A stretch of DNA of 10,300 bases, taken from positions 12,200 to 22,499 of the forward strand of contig CAMPET010000047.1 of assembly GCA_946803715.1 (NCBI GenBank), written 5' to 3'. This DNA comes from Beroe ovata. Taxonomy: Eukaryota; Ctenophora; Nuda; Beroida; Beroidae. Shown in pieces: positions 9,201 through 10,300 of this stretch. Made by a program: the position numbers and the translations under genes. The notes under the pieces are model-generated. The model did not search any database, was not told the origin of the DNA, and saw only the letters and a program-made list of their open reading frames with translations. Position 1 is the first letter of the stretch; the number at the start of each line of letters is the position of its first letter.

Positions 9201-10206
9201 CTCTCAATGACGGCATTATCGCCTGCTACCCTGGGGTAGGAACTCTCGATGTAGACATAGAACCCAGATCCCGTGGTGTGGTCACCCACTGGTCCTGTAT
9301 TCCAGGAGGGGGTACCACCCTGTACCCTGGTCCAGTTGAATGTGTCGTACTGGGAGCTCTATGGACGGGGAGGGGGAGTGTTAGAGGGAATCATGGCTGG
9401 AGTCTCGAGTATTTGTGTTCTGAGTTCATCTCAAATAAACAATCATACCGTCATGGTATGATCATATCACACCATCACAGCGTGACATACCACGCTTATC
9501 ACACACACACACATACCTGTATCCAGCCACACAATTGGTCACTCTCGAAGTCGCACCCTCCCACTGTCACAGTGACAGTTGTGTCAGCTCGCACGGCCTC
9601 CACACCGTTACTCGCCACACATGTGTACGTTCCCTCGTCATGAGGTTGCATGTTCTCAATCATGAGGAATCCCATGGCGTCCGTGAACTTGAACGTGTAG
9701 TGCCTGGTGGGAGGGAGAGAGGTGAGGGGTGAGAGGTGAGTACAGGATGGCAAGCATTGAGAGGGATCGTAGGATGGGGTTGATAGTACATTGGGGTCGA
9801 TGGGAGGATTATTGTTTGAAAGGGGGTAACGGGCCCTATACGATTTTACATGACATGAACTATGTCATGTAAAATTGAGCTATAATCATGGAAGAAACTC
9901 ATCGTACACTACCAACCTAGAGCTATCCTTGTGTATGAACATGTTATTCTGGAGCCACGACACAGATGGTTGTGGGTTACCATCCACCAAACAGAATGTA
10001 GCTCCATCCCCCATGTACTCTCCCACGATGGGTTTGGGTGGGACCATTATAGACGGGGATGAGGTCTTCCTGCTGGTGCACCCGACAAGTGTGACGTCAT
10101 CAATAGCCATGTAACCGCTGTACCCTGATCCTAGCACTCCCTCTATCGTCATTATCCAGGACCAGCCATAGGGCACGTTCACAGTAGCGCTGTGCCATGT
10201 CGCGTT
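53..10206 (-). CDS. Partial multi-exon gene: giant MAM/LDLa/Ig/kringle/lectin extracellular protein
   Basis: One minus-strand gene of 28 exons joined: 10206-9917, 9703-9517, 9358-9173, 8946-8661, 8487-8383, 8165-8022, 7811-7685, 7591-7518, 7430-7317, 7181-7065, 6932-6801, 6674-6471, 5735-5607, 5506-5367, 5287-5039, 4875-4623, 4509-4387, 4272-4144, 4015-3831, 3712-3388, 3197-3040, 2839-2666, 2534-2070, 1958-1516, 1412-1285, 1149-991, 533-346, 230-53. All introns are GT/AG and all phases agree, so 1797 codons read through without a stop. The protein has eight MAM domains (the first partial), three LDL-receptor class A, two Ig, two kringles and one beta-trefoil lectin. MAM-LDLa alternation recalls MALRD1-type proteins, but the kringle and lectin insertions do not. 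Both ends run out of the window. Function inferred: extracellular adhesion or ligand recognition; no enzyme domain or membrane span seen. Exact edges are predictions from splice motifs. Confidence 0.9.
346..533 (-). CDS. Exon 27: MAM8 middle part
   Basis: Phase 1 to phase 0. [20 protein letters not shown], then [20 protein letters not shown] with the third MAM Cys and FYYHMMG box. The acceptor CCCACAG lies after a long pyrimidine tract in the intron; the longer open frame up to 648 is intronic. Donor GGA|GTGAGT. Confidence 0.93.
637..988. repeat. 16-bp minisatellite, 22 exact-length units, in the intron after exon 26
   Basis: Units read agctgagtacactcac with no length change over 22 copies. 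The second base is g or a. Units 10-14 carry acagtcac instead of acactcac, and units 19 and 21 have gattac, so sub-blocks spread by copying. On the minus strand each unit reads GTGAGTGTACTCAGCT, giving a consensus 5' splice motif (GTGAGT) and a CTCAG end resembling a 3' site. The unit also alternates ACTCA and TGAGT, so it can fold back. The array starts two bases inside the real donor. The rest of this 457-base intron (534-636) is purine-rich on the plus strand, i.e. the acceptor pyrimidine tract. Confidence 0.97.
991..1149 (-). CDS. Exon 26: MAM8 N-terminal part
   Basis: Symmetric phase 1-1 exon. [20 protein letters not shown] opens MAM8, then [17 protein letters not shown] and [11 protein letters not shown], ending in phase 1 at the DHT loop, the same intron position seen in MAM3, MAM5 and MAM6. 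Donor ACACAG|GTATGAGT runs straight into the 16-bp minisatellite. Acceptor CTATCCCCAG. Two N-x-S/T-type candidates exist in the NNNT stretch. Confidence 0.92.
1285..1412 (-). CDS. Exon 25: MAM7 C-terminal part
   Basis: Phase 2 to phase 1. [20 protein letters not shown], then [19 protein letters not shown] and the closing Cys (VNCKP). The start at 1412 comes from the ATTTTCAG acceptor and makes a Glu codon with the previous exon, placing the conserved Trp directly after it. Donor T|GTGAGT. The upstream open frame to 1468 is intron. Confidence 0.92.
1516..1958 (-). CDS. Exon 24: lectin subdomains 2-3 and MAM7 middle part
   Basis: Phase 0 to phase 2. Two further trefoil units: [20 protein letters not shown] then [15 protein letters not shown], and [20 protein letters not shown]. 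With exon 23 they give three repeats of the form G-x-C ... V ... C ... W/Y ... G-x-I/L-K-H, spaced ~40 residues. At codon ~77 the frame returns to [23 protein letters not shown], then [20 protein letters not shown]. The MAM-lectin border lies within the exon. Donor GACGA|GTTAGT; acceptor CCCGCAG. Confidence 0.92.
1731..2261 (-). other. Beta-trefoil (ricin-B-like) lectin module nested in MAM7
   Basis: A domain-level entry covering coding bases 2261-2070 and 1958-1731, about 140 residues. Three homologous subdomains are visible: GKCIHP...DGDLKH, GLCLQP...GGGIKH and GMCWNP...QQFSW. This pseudo-threefold pattern with paired cysteines is typical of the ricin B-type beta-trefoil, a carbohydrate-binding fold. 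QxW motifs are only partly kept (LQY, TKW, FSW), so sugar binding is uncertain. It is flanked on both sides by pieces of the same MAM. A single phase-0 intron separates subdomain 1 from 2. Confidence 0.83.
2070..2534 (-). CDS. Exon 23: LDLa3, MAM7 N-terminal part and first lectin subdomain
   Basis: Largest exon, phase 0-0, 155 codons. Order: LDDC (last Cys of MAM6); LDLa3 with six cysteines, including [15 protein letters not shown], then an unusual WWWL insertion before DTDERRC; MAM7 opening [13 protein letters not shown], with [18 protein letters not shown] and EDHT. Directly after EDHT, at codon ~92, comes a different fold: [52 protein letters not shown], the first subdomain of a beta-trefoil lectin. 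It ends in CAG|GTGACT. No intron marks the MAM-lectin border. Confidence 0.92.
2666..2839 (-). CDS. Exon 22: MAM6 C-terminal part
   Basis: Phase 0-0, 58 codons. [20 protein letters not shown], a Trp at DDWVES, then FEFEGIRG-like [20 protein letters not shown] and DIE at the donor GAG|GTAAGA. The fourth MAM Cys is supplied by the next exon (LDDC). An N-x-T sequon (NLT) is present. Confidence 0.9.
2869..2977. repeat. 25-bp tandem repeat, about 4.4 units, in the exon 21-22 intron
   Basis: The word gtttgtctggag/gtttgtctagag recurs at 2869, 2894, 2919, 2944 and 2969 (last copy truncated), each followed by ggg-tctcagtcta. A few substitutions separate the units. No coding potential is claimed. Confidence 0.92.
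3040..3197 (-). CDS. Exon 21: MAM6 middle part
   Basis: Phase 1 to phase 0. [20 protein letters not shown] is the strand that follows the DHT loop; [19 protein letters not shown] has the third Cys and the FWYHMMG box. Acceptor ATCACACCAG|GC, donor AAC|GTGAGT. The frame is open and phase-consistent, though no ATG-started ORF reveals it. Confidence 0.9.
3248..3282. repeat. 10-bp inverted repeat in the exon 20-21 intron
   Basis: ctctcatgtg at 3248-3257 is the reverse complement of cacatgagag at 3273-3282, with a 15-base loop. Role unknown; short enough to be chance. Confidence 0.6.
3388..3712 (-). CDS. Exon 20: end of MAM5 and start of MAM6
   Basis: Phase 0 to phase 1. [20 protein letters not shown] and the closing [16 protein letters not shown] end MAM5; the usual YxGDIAIDD is altered to MYWLAVDD. 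After an 10-residue linker [14 protein letters not shown] opens MAM6, followed by [20 protein letters not shown] and DHTTLTDK. The donor G|GTGAAC sits at the standard phase-1 position after the DHT loop. Two MAM domains share this exon. Confidence 0.92.
3762..3824. repeat. GACA and CA microsatellites in the exon 19-20 intron
   Basis: Tandem gaca/aca units followed by a ca run, ending six bases before the actcac complement of the exon 19 donor. Simple repeat without coding role. Confidence 0.88.
3831..4015 (-). CDS. Exon 19: MAM5 middle part
   Basis: Phase 1 to phase 0. [20 protein letters not shown] is the YxYxEAS strand and its neighbour; [20 protein letters not shown] carries the third MAM Cys and an FYYAA variant of FWYHM. 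Ends SNDMGTY at a GTGAGT donor. An N-x-T sequon (NMT) is present. The downstream intron contains CA and GACA microsatellites. Confidence 0.9.
4144..4272 (-). CDS. Exon 18: MAM5 N-terminal part (lacks the first Cys pair)
   Basis: Symmetric phase 1-1 exon. [20 protein letters not shown] aligns with the MAM opening CxFE..CGW, but both cysteines of that opening are absent (Ser and Gly in their places). A tyrosine/glycine-rich stretch [14 protein letters not shown] replaces the usual TGPxxDHT loop, then the phase-1 intron falls at the usual MAM position. Donor GAAG|GTAATA is weaker than average. Assignment to MAM rests on placement and on the better kept following exons. Confidence 0.82.
4387..4509 (-). 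CDS. Exon 17: LDL-receptor class A module 2
   Basis: Symmetric phase 1-1 exon found from motif and phase. Six cysteines in LDLa order: [20 protein letters not shown], then [18 protein letters not shown]. The acidic calcium-site residues are well kept (D-F..D-G-T-D-E). It ends in NCG, joined to the next MAM without a linker. Acceptor ACACTCAG, donor G|GTAAGT. Confidence 0.9.
4623..4875 (-). CDS. Exon 16: MAM4 C-terminal half
   Basis: Phase 0 to phase 1. [20 protein letters not shown] contains the third MAM Cys and an FFYHS variant of FWYHM. Then a Trp at EEWISG and the closing [20 protein letters not shown] with Cys (HNCG). Acceptor TATCGCAG, donor A|GTGAGT. Confidence 0.93.
5039..5287 (-). 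CDS. Exon 15: Ig2 end and MAM4 N-terminal half
   Basis: Phase 0-0, 83 codons. ITVPKSRDS completes the Ig G strand, then [13 protein letters not shown] opens MAM4. The DHT loop is continuous here ([20 protein letters not shown]), with no intron and no insertion. An extra pair of cysteines flanks the preceding loop in [13 protein letters not shown], eight residues apart and not part of the usual four-Cys MAM set; it may form an additional small disulfide loop. Confidence 0.92.
5367..5506 (-). CDS. Exon 14: Ig2, second half
   Basis: Phase 1 to phase 0. It carries [20 protein letters not shown], then [20 protein letters not shown], with the Ig F-strand Tyr-x-Cys box and an N-x-S glycosylation sequon (NGS). 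The start at 5506 is set by GTTACCAG and by phase; the longer open frame to 5543 is intron. Ig2 has its intron in phase 1, Ig1 in phase 2, so the two Ig domains were not recently copied with their introns. Confidence 0.9.
5607..5735 (-). CDS. Exon 13: Ig2, first half
   Basis: Symmetric phase 1-1 exon. It reads [20 protein letters not shown], then [22 protein letters not shown], with the B-strand Cys and C-strand Trp of an Ig domain. Acceptor CCACTTCCAG; donor AATG|GTATGC. It follows MAM3 after a three-residue linker. Confidence 0.88.
5828..5835. repeat. Left 8-bp target-site duplication of the hAT-like element
   Basis: TGGTCTAA immediately before the left inverted repeat; the identical octamer is at 6452-6459. 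Confidence 0.9.
5870..5986. repeat. About four 29-bp CGCGAAA-type tandem units in the element's left arm
   Basis: Units begin cgcga at 5870, 5899, 5928 and 5957 and share the pattern cgcgaa(a)tt...ttttccgcgacaaat. They diverge progressively to the right. CpG-rich words are frequent here, unlike the surrounding introns. Confidence 0.85.
6021..6136. repeat. 20-bp tandem repeat, 5.8 units, in the element's centre
   Basis: Units alternate gttgaccaaacgttataaaa and cttgaccaaacgttacaaaa in exact 20-base register from 6021, so the higher-order unit is 40 bp. An isolated degenerate copy (cttgacaaaacgtttgatc) appears near 6222. Confidence 0.93.
6269..6396. repeat. About four 31-32-bp GCCGCGAAA-type tandem units in the element's right arm
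   Basis: Units start ccgcga at 6269, 6300, 6332 and 6364, each holding two ccgcga words followed by an A/T-rich tail ending in attttac or similar. They are related in word content to the left-arm array but not simply inverted copies of it. Confidence 0.85.
6452..6459. repeat. Right 8-bp target-site duplication of the hAT-like element
   Basis: TGGTCTAA immediately after the right inverted repeat, five bases before the actcac donor complement of exon 12 at 6465. Confidence 0.9.
6471..6674 (-). CDS. Exon 12: MAM3 C-terminal part
   Basis: Symmetric phase 1-1 exon. It continues [12 protein letters not shown], a tryptophan at NDWIKES, then [20 protein letters not shown] and the closing Cys of FVDC, followed by the linker APT. 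The start was set at the CCTCAG acceptor (6676-6675), which fits phase 1; the upstream open stretch to 6708 is intron. The downstream intron (5736-6470) is the longest in the window because it hosts a mobile element. Confidence 0.9.
6801..6932 (-). CDS. Exon 11: MAM3 resumes (middle strands)
   Basis: Symmetric phase 1-1 exon. [20 protein letters not shown] corresponds to the YxYxEAS strand and following strand of MAM domains, then [16 protein letters not shown] gives the third MAM Cys and the FWYHM box. No MAM opening (CxFE..CGW) lies between the kringles and this exon. Its N-terminal partner must be exon 6, on the far side of the kringles. Confidence 0.92.
7065..7181 (-). CDS. Exon 10: kringle 2, C-terminal half
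   Basis: Symmetric phase 1-1 exon with [20 protein letters not shown], then [18 protein letters not shown]. The kringle is about 74 residues between first and last Cys and has all six cysteines. It ends NCG and joins in phase 1 directly to GHYVYLEA, which is the middle of a MAM domain. The kringle pair is therefore enclosed on both sides by MAM3 sequence. Confidence 0.92.
7317..7430 (-). CDS. Exon 9: kringle 2, N-terminal half
   Basis: Symmetric phase 1-1 exon. Sequence runs [20 protein letters not shown], then [17 protein letters not shown], again the C-x-x-x-G-x-x-Y-x-G-T and C-x-x-W kringle pattern. It ends before the HNYCR box at an A|GTATGT donor in phase 1, a different place from the internal intron of kringle 1. 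Acceptor CGTCCCAG. Confidence 0.9.
7518..7591 (-). CDS. Exon 8: kringle 1, C-terminal half
   Basis: A 74-base exon, too short to stand out as an ORF, identified from the phase-2 to phase-1 fit and the motif content. It completes NYCR|NPD and carries [18 protein letters not shown], the kringle PWCY box and closing Cys pair. Together with exon 7 the kringle is about 64 residues from first to last Cys, shorter than the roughly 80 typical of vertebrate kringles. The shortening is mainly around the middle loop and after PWCYT. All six cysteines are present. Confidence 0.9.
7685..7811 (-). CDS. Exon 7: kringle 1, N-terminal half
   Basis: Phase 1 to phase 2. It opens with the kringle start [20 protein letters not shown], then DCLMWDQNP and SGHNYCR, matching the family pattern C-x-x-G-x-G-x-x-Y-x-G-T-x-x-x-T/S-x-x-G-x-x-C-x-x-W and H-N-Y-C-R-N-P. 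Three of the six kringle cysteines lie here. The donor AG|GTACCA splits the Arg codon of NYCR. Confidence 0.92.
8022..8165 (-). CDS. Exon 6: MAM3 N-terminal part, ending at the kringle insertion
   Basis: Symmetric phase 1-1 exon. It opens with [13 protein letters not shown] (the first two MAM cysteines), then [17 protein letters not shown] and [10 protein letters not shown]. It ends exactly in the loop after Asp-His-Thr, where in other copies the YxYxEA strand follows. Here the next four exons encode two kringles, and the missing remainder of the MAM appears only afterwards (exons 11-12). The join with the kringle exon makes an Asn codon (A|AT). Confidence 0.9.
8197..8266. repeat. 35-bp imperfect tandem duplication in the exon 5-6 intron
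   Basis: Two copies beginning gttcattgggga (8197 and 8232) and ending tagtgacctca. The copies differ in the middle. It lies 31 bases upstream (in gene sense) of the exon 6 acceptor. Confidence 0.85.
8383..8487 (-). CDS. Exon 5: LDL-receptor class A module 1
   Basis: Symmetric phase 1-1 exon of 105 bases. Cysteines follow the LDLa spacing (C-P-S..QC..VC..DC..KC), with WVCDFISDC and the acidic end DSADEMKC in place of the usual C-x-D-G-S-D-E. The first Cys comes from the previous exon, so the domain has six. The acidic residues would form the calcium cage that gives LDLa modules their ligand-binding fold. SADE replaces SDE, a mild deviation. Confidence 0.9.
8661..8946 (-). CDS. Exon 4: MAM2 C-terminal half and first Cys of LDLa1
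   Basis: Phase 0 to phase 1. Begins with the third MAM Cys in [12 protein letters not shown], the classic CxxxFWYHMxG strand, followed by GTLKMSY, a tryptophan at AWNNS, and the closing signature [19 protein letters not shown] with the fourth Cys (ITGC). The tail TTTTFCHTG supplies the first of six cysteines of the next LDLa module. The acceptor is a strong CTCCCCCTCCCCCAG. Confidence 0.93.
9173..9358 (-). CDS. Exon 3: MAM2, N-terminal and middle strands
   Basis: Phase 0 to phase 0, 62 codons. It shows the standard MAM series: [18 protein letters not shown], then the DHTTGSG loop, the strand [11 protein letters not shown], and the AVIESPW strand. In this copy the DHT loop is continuous, with no intron and no inserted module. 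That makes it a useful reference for the interrupted copies. The acceptor is CCATAG|AGC; a second AG two bases further in would break the phase and is rejected. The donor ATG|GTGAGT is followed by two more donor-like sites in the intron. Confidence 0.9.
9517..9703 (-). CDS. Exon 2: second half of Ig1 and start of MAM2
   Basis: Starts in phase 2 after a pyrimidine-rich tract and CCACCAG, ends in phase 0 at CAG|GTATGT. The Ig part shows the hallmark [12 protein letters not shown] (F-strand Cys, Asp-x-Gly-x-Tyr-x-Cys) and a G strand TTVTVTVGG. It runs straight into the MAM opening [13 protein letters not shown], which carries the first two MAM cysteines. The Ig domain is therefore split by a phase-2 intron within the domain, and Ig and MAM share an exon. 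Confidence 0.9.
9843..9875. repeat. Perfect 14-bp inverted repeat (hairpin) in the exon 1-2 intron
   Basis: attttacatgacat at 9843-9856 and its exact reverse complement at 9862-9875 with a five-base loop. In the transcript it would form a stem about 40 bases after the weak GTTGGT donor of exon 1. Confidence 0.9.
9917..10206 (-). CDS. Exon 1 of window: MAM1 C-terminal part and first half of Ig1
   Basis: Begins after a TTCAG acceptor in phase 0 and ends in phase 2 at an AG|GTTGGT donor, which is weaker than the others. Residues 1-~40 are the end of a MAM domain: TATWH-like strand, then [20 protein letters not shown] and the last conserved Cys (LVGC). The usual GDIAIDD core reads GYMAIDD here, with Asp replaced by Tyr. 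A short linker leads to the first half of an immunoglobulin domain: Cys in GATFCLVDG and Trp in PSVSWLQNN, the B-strand Cys and C-strand Trp of an I-set type fold. The start of MAM1 lies beyond the window edge. Confidence 0.87.
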
Positions 10207-10278
10207 CTGAATAGAGAAGTGATGTCATAAGTCAGATGATTCTCTCTAACTCTCGTTCAACAACATCTCGCACAGACT

Positions 10279-10300
10279 CAGACACATACACACACACACA
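10279..10300. repeat. CA microsatellite at the window edge, within intron
   Basis: An acaca run reaching the last base. Positions 10207-10300 are the intron upstream of the first exon seen; no earlier exon is visible. Confidence 0.85.

Noticed and set aside
9356-9360. Alternative acceptor TAGAG|CTC for exon 3
   Set aside because: It would change the exon to 184 bases and break the phase with exon 2; the CATAG|AGC acceptor gives 186 bases in phase 0.
8966-9643. Plus-strand open frame of 225 codons, the longest in the window
   Set aside because: It lies antisense to exons 2 and 3 and their introns, shows low-complexity Ser/Leu/His/Thr content and no recognisable domain, and the minus strand carries clear MAM and Ig motifs here.
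53-10206. Broken pseudogene, because no long single ORF exists
   Set aside because: All 28 exons are open, all have GT/AG borders, all adjoining phases match, and domain cysteines are kept; this is an ordinary intron-rich gene.

Overview
The window is a piece of a metazoan nuclear genome. It is filled almost entirely by one minus-strand gene for a large modular extracellular protein. I traced 28 exons (10206 down to 53) with GT/AG introns, mostly about 80-210 bp long. Every exon-exon phase matches, giving 5392 coding bases (1797 codons plus one base) with no stop. Neither end of the gene is in the window: no start codon, signal peptide, membrane segment, stop codon, promoter or poly(A) signal was found. 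The short introns and many small symmetric exons suggest an early-branching animal with a compact genome. A demosponge is my best guess, at low confidence; a cnidarian or other invertebrate is possible.

Order of modules in the protein (high to low coordinates): end of MAM1 (10206-~10080); Ig1 (~10080-~9560); MAM2 (~9560-8680); LDLa1 (~8690-8383); MAM3, split by two kringles (N-terminal part 8022-8165, kringles 7685-7811/7518-7591 and 7317-7430/7065-7181, remainder 6801-6932/6471-6674); Ig2 (5735-5367); MAM4 (~5260-4623); LDLa2 (4509-4387); MAM5, divergent (4272-~3554); MAM6 (~3524-~2523); LDLa3 (~2507-2388); MAM7, split by a beta-trefoil (ricin-B-like) lectin (~2381-1285, lectin 2261-2070 and 1958-1731); MAM8 (1149-53). 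Residue numbers in the entries count from the first residue encoded in the window.

The main novelty is domain-in-domain architecture. Two of the eight MAM domains are interrupted at the same loop (just after the Asp-His-Thr motif, just before the YxYxEAS strand) by unrelated modules: a kringle pair in MAM3 and a beta-trefoil lectin in MAM7. Four MAM copies carry a phase-1 intron at that exact place, so the site looks like an exon-shuffling acceptor. MAM, LDLa, Ig, kringle and trefoil modules are all adhesion or ligand-binding units and no catalytic domain is visible. The likely role is a cell-surface or matrix adhesion/recognition protein; that is inference.

The introns hold a 16-bp minisatellite (22 units, 637-988) whose units copy the 5' splice-site motif, a 616-bp non-autonomous hAT-like element (5836-6451) built of three tandem arrays, a 25-bp repeat (2869-2977), a 35-bp duplication (8197-8266), CA/TG microsatellites and a 14-bp perfect hairpin (9843-9875). 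No RNA genes, CRISPR array or plus-strand genes are supported.
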